From Nostoc sp. NIES-4103 (GTDB lineage Bacteria; Cyanobacteriota; Cyanobacteriia; Cyanobacteriales; Nostocaceae), in NCBI RefSeq assembly GCF_002368335.1, contig NZ_AP018288.1, positions 4,530,727-4,594,726 of the forward strand: a DNA stretch of 64,000 bases, written 5' to 3'. The notes beneath the pieces are model-generated. The model was not told the origin of the DNA. It ran no database searches and was given only the letters and a program-made list of their open reading frames with translations. The position numbers and the translations under genes are program-made. Position 1 is the stretch's first letter. The number at the start of each line of letters is the position of its first letter. This document shows positions 18,864 through 27,227 of this stretch, one piece after another.

Positions 18864-19323
18864 GTGTAATTATTTGTTCCCTGTTCTACAGCCTGATTTT
18901 CACCGAAGCAGGGCAAAGTCCACTGGTGCTATTGGGAGGAAACCCTATATTTTCCGGTATGTATCATGTTATATCTATGATACCAATTTAATATTGATTT
19001 AATAATTATCATTTCAAATGATCAAACTGTGACATTAAAAGCTGTAAGCTAATTAAAACCTGTCTGAATAAAGCTTATAAATAAGACTTCAATTTAACGT
19101 AAGTATTATTTATAAGTAAAATTTTGTTTGCTCGTCTTTTACCAAAGCTTTCTAAATAGAAAGCACGATAACCCGTGTCTGCAATAGCTTGTGTATTTAG
19201 TAGTCAAGGAAAACATTTTTTCTTTGCCTCAGTTTTAATGCGGATACAAAATAAAATGCACTGCTAGAAAATAGTACTTTTTTTCAAACAAAAGTTTGCT
19301 GTTATTGTCTTGAAATCCCCAAT
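18864..19323. other. Intergenic region, likely promoter of the broken SulP gene
   Basis: An AT-rich 460-bp spacer. I see no gene. It would have held the promoter of the SulP-type transporter whose first codons begin at 19324. Confidence 0.5.
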
Positions 19324-19455
19324 ATGTCACTGACTAACACGATCAATTTGAGAAATTTGCAAGGCGATTTATTTGGTGGTGTAACTGCCGCGATCGTTTC
19401 CTTAGCCTTAGCCCTAGCATTTGGTCGTTCAGGTAATAAGGTATCTAAAATCTGA
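19324..19455 (+). pseudogene. Truncated SulP-family (BicA-like) transporter, N-terminal stub
   Basis: The frame starts MSLTNTINLRNLQGDLFGGV and continues TAAIVSLALALAFG, the standard opening of cyanobacterial SulP anion/bicarbonate transporters. It then leaves the family consensus at about 19424 and stops after 43 codons. In intact genes the first helix normally reads LPLALAFG; here the proline is lost, which fits decay. The break coincides with the left copy of the direct repeat at 19430, so the sbtA-sbtB-antiporter island appears to have replaced or displaced the rest of the gene. Confidence 0.75.
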
Positions 19456-19496
19456 ACAATTAACCAATGAAAAAAAAAGGAGATTCTTCTGACTGT
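19430..19496. repeat. Left copy of direct repeat flanking the carbon-uptake island
   Basis: Begins CAGGTAATAAGGTATCTAAA and continues TCTGAACAATTAACCAAT, then an A-run and GGAGATTCTTCTGACTGT. It matches 23196-23261 in the same orientation with only a few differences over about 66 bp. The pair encloses sbtA, sbtB and the antiporter. Confidence 0.9.
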
Positions 19497-19749
19497 AAGT
19501 CTTGGAACTTAGGAATAGCACGACGAATAACCCGTAATGTGCCTGTAAAACTCAATGGTCAAAAATTTATGACTTTTGCCCTGAGATTTATCGCCAATGA
19601 TATTGACAAAATACATTTGATTACGAATGAAACGGCCCTGCTGTGTTGTAGGGGTGAAATGCTTCACTCTTACTCTCTTTAACTCTTTAGAGTTGACTTA
19701 GTTCATTTATTTCACTACTCCTCGTCAGAGGAATCACAAGGAGGTATTC

Positions 19750-20877
19750 GTGGATTTTGTGTCGCTGTTCGTGAAGGACTTCATTGCCCAATTGCAGTCC
19801 CCAACACTCGCCTTTTTGATTGGTGGCATGATCATTGCCGCCCTTGGTAGCGAATTGGTAATTCCAGAGTCGATTTGTACGATCATCGTCTTCATGCTGC
19901 TCACCAAAATCGGTCTGACTGGTGGAATTGCGATCCGTAATTCTAATCTGACGGAGATGGTGTTACCCATGATCTTTGCTGTAATAACAGGGATTACGAT
20001 TGTATTCATCGCGCGCTATACGTTAGCCAAGCTGCCGAAGGTCAAAGTCGTGGATGCGATCGCAACTGGGGGGTTGTTTGGAGCCGTGAGTGGTTCTACA
20101 ATGGCTGCCGGTCTGACGGTACTGGAAGAACAAAAAATTTCATACGAGGCATGGGCTGGCGCACTCTATCCCTTCATGGATATCCCAGCGCTCGTAACTG
20201 CGATTGTTGTGGCTAACATTTATCTCAACAAGAAGAAGCGTAAAGAAGCAGCCTACTCTATTGGGCAGCATTCTTTCAGCGAGCAGCCCGTTGCGGCTGG
20301 CGATTATCCCGATAAAAAAGATTATCCCAGCAGTCGGCAGGAGTATCTCAGCCAGCAGAAGGGGGATGCGGATAATCGCGTCAAGATATGGCCGATCATC
20401 GAGGAAAGCCTCCGCGGCCCTGCCCTATCGGCAATGTTGTTAGGCCTTGCTCTTGGACTGTTCACCCAGCCGGAAAGTGTCTATAAAAGCTTCTTCGATC
20501 CCGCCTTTCGCGGCTTGCTTTCAATCTTGATGCTGGTCATGGGTATGGAAGCTTGGTCAAGGGTTGGCGAACTGCGTAAGGTAGCCCAGTGGTATGTTGT
20601 GTATAGTGTGGTGGCACCGTTTGTGCATGGGCTAATCGCCTTCGGTCTCGGCATGATTGCCCACCAAGTCGCGGGATTCAGCATGGGCGGTGTGGTAATG
20701 CTGGCCGTCATCGCCTCCTCCAGTTCCGACATCTCAGGGCCGCCCACGTTGCGAGCCGGTATCCCGTCAGCCAATCCCTCCGCCTATATAGGCGCGTCCA
20801 CAGCTATTGGTACGCCAGTTGCGATCGGCTTGTGTATACCGTTCTTTGTCGGGCTTGCCCAGGCGATCGGCGGCTAA
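19750..20877 (+). CDS. sbtA: Sodium-dependent bicarbonate transporter SbtA
   Basis: The high-affinity Na+/HCO3- symporter of the cyanobacterial CO2-concentrating mechanism, in the plasma membrane. The 375-aa protein has two sets of about five helices, separated by a hydrophilic loop (about 155-215) that is the usual regulatory region. Family motifs include SPTLAFLIGGMIIAALGSEL, GGLFGAVSGSTMAAG, YPFMDIPALVTAI, and in the second half MGMEAW and ASSSSDISGPPTLRAGIP. The start is GTG 19750, five nt after a strong AAGGAGG. Codons are visibly more GC-rich at third positions than in neighbouring genes, which suggests transfer from another cyanobacterium. sbtB follows 85 bp later. Confidence 0.97.
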   Translation: MDFVSLFVKDFIAQLQSPTLAFLIGGMIIAALGSELVIPESICTIIVFMLLTKIGLTGGIAIRNSNLTEMVLPMIFAVITGITIVFIARYTLAKLPKVKVVDAIATGGLFGAVSGSTMAAGLTVLEEQKISYEAWAGALYPFMDIPALVTAIVVANIYLNKKKRKEAAYSIGQHSFSEQPVAAGDYPDKKDYPSSRQEYLSQQKGDADNRVKIWPIIEESLRGPALSAMLLGLALGLFTQPESVYKSFFDPAFRGLLSILMLVMGMEAWSRVGELRKVAQWYVVYSVVAPFVHGLIAFGLGMIAHQVAGFSMGGVVMLAVIASSSSDISGPPTLRAGIPSANPSAYIGASTAIGTPVAIGLCIPFFVGLAQAIGG

Positions 20878-20962
20878 TCCCAGACGGTCGCGGTCTGTCA
20901 GCGCTCCCTTGACCCGGCAGACCAAGTAGATCAATATACATGTATGTAAGGAGGTAAGCAAC

Positions 20963-21295
20963 ATGGCCAAGCGTGCCAACAAGCTCGTCATAGTCACGGA
21001 AAAGGTGCTGATGAAAAAGGTCGCCAAGATCATTGATGAAGCCGGGGCGACTGGTTATACGGTGGTAGATACTGGCGGTAAAGGCAGTCGCAACGTGCGC
21101 TCTACGGGTAAACCCAACACTTCCGACACCGATTCAAATGTAAAGTTCGAGGTACTCACCGAAACTCGGGATATGGCAGAGAAGATTGCGGATCAGGTCG
21201 CAATCAATTTTTTCACCGATTATGCGGGCATTATCTATATCTGTGAAGCAGAGGTACTGTACGGGAGAACTTTCTGTGGGCCAGACGGCTGTTGA
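20963..21295 (+). CDS. sbtB: PII-like bicarbonate-transport regulator SbtB
   Basis: A trimeric PII-like protein (110 aa) that binds adenyl nucleotides, including cAMP, and controls SbtA by direct contact. The sequence shows the PII fold start (KLVIVTEKVLMKKVAKIIDE), the T-loop region (GGKGSRNVRSTG) and the SbtB-specific C-terminal redox loop ending FCGPDGC, whose two cysteines can form a disulfide. The ribosome site AAGGAGG precedes the ATG. It is in an operon with sbtA. A second copy of the FCGxDGC coding sequence lies just after the stop, in the same frame. Confidence 0.97.
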   Translation: MAKRANKLVIVTEKVLMKKVAKIIDEAGATGYTVVDTGGKGSRNVRSTGKPNTSDTDSNVKFEVLTETRDMAEKIADQVAINFFTDYAGIIYICEAEVLYGRTFCGPDGC

Positions 21296-21301
21296 GTCGA
21301 A

Positions 21302-21421
21302 ATGACGCGCCATAAAAGGAACAAGCGAGCTATTAGTGCGAGTTTCTGTGGGTCAGACGGCTGTTGCATCAAGACGACGCAGACCCCAAAGGCCGAGGTC
21401 ATGACCTCGGCTTTTAAGTGA
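21302..21421 (+). other. In-frame remnant repeating the SbtB redox loop
   Basis: After the sbtB TGA (21293-21295) the same frame stays open for 41 codons to another TGA at 21419-21421. It encodes a second FCGSDGC (21344-21364), exactly 72 bp after the first. The nucleotides TTTCTGTGGG-CAGACGGCTGTTG are repeated almost exactly, so this is a local tandem duplication. An ATG at 21302 could start it, but there is no ribosome site and the sbtB terminator overlaps its end, so expression is doubtful. Confidence 0.55.
21388..21415 (+). terminator. Rho-independent terminator of sbtAB
   Basis: A perfect 10-bp inverted repeat, GCCGAGGTCA / TGACCTCGGC, preceded by AAAG and followed by TTTT, 95 bp after the sbtB stop. 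Confidence 0.8.
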
Positions 21422-21521
21422 GTGTGTTTCGTGTCCGCAGGACGTTGACCCTGGCGCAGAAGTCATTCCCCCCACAGTTTTATAACTTCCTCAAACCCTT
21501 AACCTTTATTGCTTTAAACTC

Positions 21522-22934
21522 ATGATTTTGTCTAACATTCTGCCTCCTTTCAGTGGGGGGATGGCCGCTCTCATGGCTCCGATACCATTTTTGGCGACCG
21601 TTGTTGCTGAGGATTCACCCATTATTCTGTCTGGCGTATTGCTGACGCTGGTGGTGATTTATCTGGCCAGCAAATTCGGCGCAGAGGTCGCTAGGCGATT
21701 GGATTTTCCGCCCGTCCTGGGGGAACTGGTTGCCGGTGTGATTGTCGGCGTTTCGGCGTTGCACCTGGTGATCTTTCCTGAAGGGGGGCTGTCTGCCTCT
21801 GACTCGGTGATTATGACAGCGCTGCAAGGATTGAATCAATTGGCACCAGATGCGCTGACCCGAATCTTTGAGTCGCAAAGTGAAGTGATTTCGGTTCTAG
21901 CTGAAATCGGTGTGATCATTTTGCTGTTTGAAATTGGACTGGAATCCGATCTGCGGCAACTGAAGGAAGTGGGAATTCAAGCCACGGTTGTCGCCTGTGT
22001 GGGAGTCGCAGCACCTTTTGCGGCCGGTACGGCAGGGTTAATGATGCTCTTTCATGTCGCAGCAATTCCAGCAATTTTTGCAGGGGCCGCGTTAACAGCA
22101 ACGAGTATCGGCATTACCTCTAAAGTATTGTCAGAGTTAGGTCAACTCAAATCCAAAGAAGGGCAAATCATTGTTGGCGCGGCGGTAATTGATGATGTCC
22201 TCGGCATTATTGTCCTGGCTGTAGTCGCCAGTTTAGCCAAAACCGGTGAGATTGATGTTGCCAATGTCATTTACTTAATTGTCAGCGCTACGGCATTCTT
22301 GATTGGATCAATTTTATTGGGGGGTGTCTTTAACAAAAGTTTTGTGGTGATCGTGGATCAGCTCAAAACCCGTGGAAATATTGTTATTCCGGCATTCATC
22401 TTCGCTTTCTTCATGGCATTTTTAGGTAACGCCATTCATCTCGAAGCCATTTTGGGTGCCTTTGCAGCGGGCTTGGTACTCGATGAAACCGATCCTCGAA
22501 ACGAGTTAGATGAATTGATCAAACCGATCGCCGATTTACTGGTACCCATCTTCTTTGTGACGGTGGGAGCGCGTGCCGACCTCGGTGTTTTGAACCCGAC
22601 GGTACCGGAGAATCGAGCGGGTCTGTTGATTGCAACGTTTTTGATCGCAGTGGCGATTATCGGCAAGCTGATCACAGGTTGGGCAGTGTTTGGACAACCC
22701 GGCATCAATCGAGTGGCGATCGGGGTTGGGATGATCCCTAGAGGTGAGGTTGGTCTAGTGTTTGCTGGCATTGGCTCAGCTAGCGGCATTTTGGATAAGC
22801 CGCTGGAGGTGTCGATTATTATCATGGTAATTTTGACAACTTTCCTGGCTCCACCTTTTTTACGGGTTGCCTTTGGTTCATCCACGAATCCCATCCCAGA
22901 ATCTACCACGGCTGTAGAAACAGCAAGTGAGTAA
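21522..22934 (+). CDS. Cation:proton antiporter, NhaS/Kef (CPA2) family
   Basis: A 470-aa membrane antiporter with about 12 helices. CPA2 landmarks are FPPVLGELVAGVIVG, VILLFEIGLESD, the ion-site region in VGAAVIDDVLGIIVLA (paired Asp), FAAGLVLDETDPR and GMIPRGEVGLVFA. It is most like the NhaS3-type Na+/H+ antiporters of cyanobacteria. In this position, 100 bp after the sbtAB terminator and sharing its GC-rich codon style, a likely job is to expel the Na+ that enters with bicarbonate through SbtA. That partnership is inference. There is no strong ribosome site before ATG 21522. Confidence 0.92.
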   Translation: MILSNILPPFSGGMAALMAPIPFLATVVAEDSPIILSGVLLTLVVIYLASKFGAEVARRLDFPPVLGELVAGVIVGVSALHLVIFPEGGLSASDSVIMTALQGLNQLAPDALTRIFESQSEVISVLAEIGVIILLFEIGLESDLRQLKEVGIQATVVACVGVAAPFAAGTAGLMMLFHVAAIPAIFAGAALTATSIGITSKVLSELGQLKSKEGQIIVGAAVIDDVLGIIVLAVVASLAKTGEIDVANVIYLIVSATAFLIGSILLGGVFNKSFVVIVDQLKTRGNIVIPAFIFAFFMAFLGNAIHLEAILGAFAAGLVLDETDPRNELDELIKPIADLLVPIFFVTVGARADLGVLNPTVPENRAGLLIATFLIAVAIIGKLITGWAVFGQPGINRVAIGVGMIPRGEVGLVFAGIGSASGILDKPLEVSIIIMVILTTFLAPPFLRVAFGSSTNPIPESTTAVETASE

Positions 22935-23195
22935 CGGTTTTACGAGATTACGGCTGTTTACTCAATGGATGATTGTGGCGCGAGGTTGTGTGAACGATCA
23001 AGAAATTGCAGAATTTCTAGCACCAAGTTACACCAATCAACGGTAGCTGGGTAAATGCCGATGACCTGGTTATTTAACGGGGTCATCAGCGTTACCTTTG
23101 TCATAAGCAACGCTGAAATGATACAAACCTCGATAAATCATTTCCAAAGAAATGCGGTCAAATGGTAGAGATAATTCATCAGCAACTGCATCGCC
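22935..23195. other. Gene fragments at the right edge of the carbon island
   Basis: Two short broken coding-like stretches. On the plus strand a frame after 22945 reads TQWMIVARGCVNDQEIAEFL and then stops. On the minus strand a frame over about 23215-23070 reads IPYYLGDAVADELSLPFDRI and then SLEMIYRGLYHFSVAY before a stop. The latter looks like the C-terminal piece of a larger protein, perhaps a transposase remnant, but I cannot name the family. Both suggest old insertions at this junction. Confidence 0.45.
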
Positions 23196-23261
23196 CAGGT
23201 AATAAGGTATCTAAAATCTGAACAATTAACCAATCGAAAAAAAGGAAATTCTTCTGGCTGT
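23196..23261. repeat. Right copy of direct repeat flanking the carbon-uptake island
   Basis: Same orientation as 19430-19496 and nearly identical, from CAGGTAATAAGGTATCTAAA to AATTCTTCTGGCTGT. It differs in the length of the A-run and a few bases. Confidence 0.9.
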
Positions 23262-23296
23262 TGGGCCTTAACTGAACCGTATTGATTTAAAAGCCC

Positions 23297-23872
23297 CTAA
23301 TCTTCAGGTGGTTGCCAATCAGGATTAGTTAGACTTGTTAAAATATGATCTTGCCATTGTCCATTAATTAATAAATAGTCTCTGGCATATCCTTCCACAA
23401 CAAAGCCCAGCCTTTTGAGAACATTACCACTGCGTTGATTGTGGGGCATATAATTTGCCATGACGCGGTGAAAATTTAATTCTTGAAATAGATACTGAAT
23501 AGCAGCTTTCAACGCTTCTGTCATATAGCCTTTACCTTGTTCAGCCTCTGCAAGGCTATATCCTACATAGCAAAAGTGAGCAGAACCGCGAACAAAATTA
23601 TTAAAATTGATGACTCCGATAATTTCTTGAGGGTTTCTTCTGAGAAAAATAAATAGTTTTAAAGACTGGTCATGTATGAATTCCAAAAAACTATTTTCGA
23701 GATTATATTGCCAGTACTCTTCTGTGAAGAATTTATCAACCCAATTGGGATAAAATGGAGTCAGGTAAGTTTTATTTTCATTAAAATATTTGAGGATTTG
23801 GGGTATATCTTCTTGAATCCCAATTCTTAATAAAAGACGTTTGCTGGTAATTAAGGGCAGTTCTGATTTCAT
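23297..23872 (-). CDS. GNAT family N-acetyltransferase (RimJ/RimL-like)
   Basis: A 191-aa acetyltransferase. The RimJ/RimL subgroup is suggested by the opening SKRLLLRIGIQEDIPQILKYF, the beta-bulge region FCYVGYSLAEAEQGKGYMTEAL with its acetyl-CoA-binding Q/GxGxM/T loop, and NHRVMANYMPHNQRSGNVLKRLGF. Members acetylate ribosomal-protein N termini or small molecules; the substrate here is unknown. A pentapeptide-repeat gene lies 26 bp upstream on the same strand, so they may be co-transcribed. Confidence 0.92.
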   Translation of the reverse strand: MKSELPLITSKRLLLRIGIQEDIPQILKYFNENKTYLTPFYPNWVDKFFTEEYWQYNLENSFLEFIHDQSLKLFIFLRRNPQEIIGVINFNNFVRGSAHFCYVGYSLAEAEQGKGYMTEALKAAIQYLFQELNFHRVMANYMPHNQRSGNVLKRLGFVVEGYARDYLLINGQWQDHILTSLTNPDWQPPED

Positions 23873-23898
23873 AAAATACTTAATGACACTAATGTTAT

Positions 23899-24621
23899 TT
23901 ATTCACACTTTTTCAAGCTTTTAACTTCTCTCATACCTGCTGCATGTGGCTGAAACTTTTTGTCAAAAACAGTAAGATTGTCATAGCAGGAGTTATCAAG
24001 AGCAGCATTGACTAGATTTGCACCAAATAAATCTGAACCACGCAAATCTACATGGCTAAGATTAGTACCTTGCAAGTTGGCAAACCTTAAATTCATACCT
24101 TGCAAGTTAGCATGTGTAAGATTTGCTCCTAAAAGTATAGATGGTTGTTTATTAGATTTTATCCTGAGTAGATTTGCATCTTGCAAAAACATCACTACAT
24201 AACGTTTACGCCCAGGATCTAATTCTTGTAAAACTGCCTGAGTTATTGCTCGAAAAATAGCTGAGTTATCTTTAATTTTTTGAGGATTATCTTCTAAAAT
24301 TACCTCTGTCATTGTCTTGAGGTAATCAGAAAGGATAGCTTGCCGAGAATAATCAGCAGTTAATTCTATATTTCCTGAAAATCTTGGTAATTGATAGATT
24401 GGCTGTTTGAAACCATTGGAAATATTTCCTAACAGCAACATCAAAAAGATGATTACAGCAATCAAAGCCCCGACAATAGGAGCGATCGCGCCCTGACGAA
24501 TTTCATGTGAGATAATAATTGTCTTGAAGATTTCTATAGCTCTCACAAAGTAGCTACTCACAGTTGTCGATTTTGTAGCAGGAGCAGGCAATTTCACAAT
24601 TTCGTGACGCTGTGTATCCAT
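23899..24621 (-). CDS. Membrane protein with pentapeptide repeats
   Basis: A 240-aa protein with one membrane helix (about 45-65, AVIIFLMLLLG) and a C-terminal run of about ten A(N/D)LxX pentapeptides (ANLTHANLQGMNLRFANLQG and onward), which form a right-handed beta-helix. Pentapeptide proteins are abundant in cyanobacteria and mostly uncharacterised. The middle section (about 75-150) has no recognised domain. It is probably co-transcribed with the downstream GNAT gene. Confidence 0.88.
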   Translation of the reverse strand: MDTQRHEIVKLPAPATKSTTVSSYFVRAIEIFKTIIISHEIRQGAIAPIVGALIAVIIFLMLLLGNISNGFKQPIYQLPRFSGNIELTADYSRQAILSDYLKTMTEVILEDNPQKIKDNSAIFRAITQAVLQELDPGRKRYVVMFLQDANLLRIKSNKQPSILLGANLTHANLQGMNLRFANLQGTNLSHVDLRGSDLFGANLVNAALDNSCYDNLTVFDKKFQPHAAGMREVKSLKKCE

Positions 24622-24989
24622 GGTTTTAGCAAAATAAGAGCGAAAATGTAACGCAGTTTACAGAAATGTGATGAGTTTTGCCTACATTTAATAAATTCTA
24701 CAGCAATTATTCTTGCTAGATCAGCATCTTCCCATGAGAAAGTTCAGCTTGATGAATATGCTAAGTGTGGCAGAGATTTTAGGTGAGTATTTTTACAGTC
24801 AATCTGCCATCCAAGCAAAATCTTGATAAGCTGTTCTCTAATATCTACAGCGCTAGGATTAGAGTCAATCAGTAGTAAAACGCAACAGGCGGTACAACTT
24901 CTTAAAAATTGCTCTATGCCAACGCTGTACTTCACCAAAGAAAACAAGCAGACAGCTGTTGATAAATTCAGTCTACAAGAAGGATAGTA
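24622..24989. other. Region upstream of bioB
   Basis: A 368-bp spacer. It contains two short plus-strand frames, of 30 codons from ATG 24734 and 23 codons from ATG 24916; the latter ends 2 nt before bioB. Neither has a family or a good ribosome site. I see no classic BirA operator. Confidence 0.45.
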
Positions 24990-25979
24990 ATGTCGAGAAT
25001 ACGCTACGATTGGCAGCAAGCAGAGATCCGCGCAATATACGATCAGCCATTGCTAGAGCTTATTTATCAAGCTGCTAGCATTCATCGTCAATATCATGAC
25101 TCAACAAAAATACAAGTCTGTAAACTCATTTCTATTAAAACAGGAGCCTGTCCCGAAGATTGTAGCTACTGTGCCCAATCTTCGCGTTATAAAACAGAGG
25201 TGAAACCGCAAGCACTTCTAGAAAAGGAAACAGTAGTCAGCATTGCCCAAACTGCTAAACAGCAAGGTGTGAGTCGCGTCTGTATGGGTGCTGCTTGGCG
25301 TGAAGTGCGGGATAATTCTCAATTCGAGACAGTCCTAGAAATGGTCAAAGAAGTGACCGACATGGGTTTGGAAGTATGCTGTACTCTAGGAATGCTAACA
25401 AAAGACCAGGCAAAGCGGTTAGAAGCAGCTGGACTGTACGCCTATAACCATAATTTGGATACTTCACAAGAATATTACAGCACAATTATTACCACCAGGA
25501 CTTATAGCGATCGCCTGCACACAATTGACAATGTTCGTCAGACAAATGTAACTGTATGTTCCGGCGGTATCTTAGGTTTGGGTGAAACTGTTGACGATCG
25601 CATAGGGATGTTACACACTCTATCAAACCTACAACCGCATCCTGAATCTGTACCAATTAATATTCTTTCCCAAGTACCAGGTACACCATTGGAAAATCAG
25701 CCTGATGTTCCCATTTGGGATGTGGTGCGAATGATTGCCACAGCACGTATTTTAATGCCAGCTTCCGACGTGCGTCTCAGTGCTGGTAGGGCTAGACTTT
25801 CCCAAGTTGAGCAAGCTTTGTGCTTTATGGCAGGGGCAAATTCCATCTTTTCTAGTGACGACAACAAGATGTTAACTGTCACTACTCCTTGCCCAGATTA
25901 CAATGCTGACCGAGAAATGCTTAATTTACTCGGCTTAGAAATGCGTCCCCCTTCCCAAAGGCCCGAAAACGTGGGGTGA
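24990..25979 (+). CDS. bioB: Biotin synthase
   Basis: A radical-SAM enzyme (329 aa) that inserts sulfur into dethiobiotin in the last step of biotin synthesis. The 4Fe-4S motif CxxxCxxC is CPEDCSYC (C54, C58, C61). Other landmarks are RVCMGAAWRE, YNHNLDTSQEYY, CSGGILGLGET, and RLSAGRARLS with the arginine that binds the 2Fe-2S cluster. The length matches the family. The gene is alone; no other bio genes are in the window. The C terminus runs directly into a GATGGGG tandem repeat. Confidence 0.97.
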   Translation: MSRIRYDWQQAEIRAIYDQPLLELIYQAASIHRQYHDSTKIQVCKLISIKTGACPEDCSYCAQSSRYKTEVKPQALLEKETVVSIAQTAKQQGVSRVCMGAAWREVRDNSQFETVLEMVKEVTDMGLEVCCTLGMLTKDQAKRLEAAGLYAYNHNLDTSQEYYSTIITTRTYSDRLHTIDNVRQTNVTVCSGGILGLGETVDDRIGMLHTLSNLQPHPESVPINILSQVPGTPLENQPDVPIWDVVRMIATARILMPASDVRLSAGRARLSQVEQALCFMAGANSIFSSDDNKMLTVTTPCPDYNADREMLNLLGLEMRPPSQRPENVG

Positions 25980-26126
25980 TGGGGGGATGGGGTGATGGGG
26001 TGATGGGGGGATGGGGTGATGGGGTGATGGGGAGAAAGAAATAATTAATGCCCAATGCCCATTGCCCAATGCCCCATGACGGCAGTTGCTCCACTTGGGG
26101 AAACCCCAAGACCGCACTGCCTCCCC
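25977..26126. repeat. GATGGGGT tandem repeat and inverted GGTCTTGGGGTTTCCCC copy
   Basis: Seven to eight units of TGATGGGG/GGATGGGG (25977-26036) are followed by GCCCAATGCCCATT-type units and, at 26078-26126, a reverse-oriented copy of the palindromic repeat seen at 13656. Confidence 0.8.
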
Positions 26127-26160
26127 AATGCCCAATTCCTAATGCCCCATCCCCTATTTT

Positions 26161-26256
26161 TTAAAGAATCTTGGCAGCACGCAGACCAAACAACAGACTT
26201 ACGGCTATGCCTGTAAACAACGCCAAGAAGCCAATATAAGCTATCACTGCAAACAT
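26161..26256 (-). CDS. petL: Cytochrome b6-f complex subunit PetL
   Basis: A 31-residue single-helix subunit of the cytochrome b6-f complex in the thylakoid membrane. The peptide opens MFAVIAYIGFLALFTGIAVS and ends FGLRAAKIL, matching cyanobacterial PetL in length and sequence. The ribosome site GGAGA is 9 nt before the ATG. PetL helps stabilise the complex and is not catalytic. The gene stands alone between repeat tracts. Confidence 0.93.
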   Translation of the reverse strand: MFAVIAYIGFLALFTGIAVSLLFGLRAAKIL

Positions 26257-26576
26257 TTATGTTTCTCCACAATACTTCACTAAATCTATTGAATCATTAC
26301 TTTCTAGTGATTAGACATTAGTCAACGGTCAATAGTCAAAAAGTCTTTGTTTTCCACGCCAGTGCTTACACTCTGGAAAGCCAGTTTTTCAACCTACATT
26401 CCCCAGGGGTGCAGGGGTGCAGGGGTACAGGGAAGAGAATTCTTAAAATCACCCTCATCCTCCTCATTGCCCCCTAACCCCAGAGGGGGCCCCGAAGCCC
26501 CCCATCCCCCTCATCTCCCTTACCCCCCTCATCTCCCTCATCTCCCTGGTTGTGGATGTTGTTTGCAGCGTAGATT
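26257..26576. other. Intergenic region with low-complexity repeats
   Basis: Includes GGGGTGCAGGGGTGCAGG units (26405-26432) and CTCATCTCCCT-type units (26505-26545). A 77-codon frame across them (26347-26580) is a repeat artefact. The petL promoter should lie near the left end. Confidence 0.6.
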
Positions 26577-26927
26577 CTAATAAACCAATGGGGCCATGTT
26601 ACGCATCTGACGTAAAGAGTTTATACAAGCTGGACAGTCACAGTTAAATAGGGTGACTGCCATTTCGCTTTCTTCGACGTTGAACTCTAGCATGGGAACA
26701 TCATCGTTAGAAAACTCAACCTCAGTCTGAGTGCTAGGAATTTGAGCCAATACTGAAGCCCTAGCACACACAAGACCAACTTTATGGTAATTACGTACAC
26801 AGGATAGTTTATCTGTGCTTTTTGCTTCTGGTTCGGTTGCTTGTGCTTGATTAAATATTGCTCCCATAGATAGGAGTGAGCTAATCAGCACAGGGGTAGA
26901 AAGCAAGCTAAGTATAATTTTGTTCAT
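26577..26927 (-). CDS. Exported hypothetical protein with C-terminal CxCxxC motif
   Basis: A 116-aa protein with a clear signal peptide (MNKIILSLLSTPVLISSLLS, likely cut after AQA). The mature part has cysteines in LSCVRNY and LVCARAS and a C-terminal cluster CDCPACINS. I do not recognise the family. The cluster could bind metal or act in thiol chemistry in the periplasm. I use the ATG at 26927 because it has an AAGGA site; an upstream TTG (26942) would be five codons longer. Confidence 0.65.
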   Translation of the reverse strand: MNKIILSLLSTPVLISSLLSMGAIFNQAQATEPEAKSTDKLSCVRNYHKVGLVCARASVLAQIPSTQTEVEFSNDDVPMLEFNVEESEMAVTLFNCDCPACINSLRQMRNMAPLVY

Positions 26928-27227
26928 CAGTTTCCTTATCAAACAATCCCGACTGCTCAGATTATTTTGATTAAATCTTACAGTTCAAGTGAATGTCCAT
27001 CAGGAATACAAGAAACTTGCATGTCTGTATAAGTTCCTGAATTCATGCTCAATCTCATTCCCCATTCCCCATTCTCCCTTCCCCCTTGCCCATTCCCAAT
27101 AACCGTACCTTCACGGACGGACACCACGACCATTAGAAAGATTAAAATCACTTAACATTTCGTTACACTAAAAACATCGAGAGCAGCAAAAGCAAGTCTC
27201 TCGCAGATGAAATCAAAGGTGAACGAC

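Noticed and set aside
19467..19682. 71-codon frame starting in the left direct repeat
   Set aside because: It begins in the repeat's A-run and has no recognisable domain; more likely a remnant or chance frame upstream of sbtA.
26347..26580. 77-codon proline-rich frame
   Set aside because: It translates CTCATCTCCCT and GGGGTGCA repeats, so it is not a gene.
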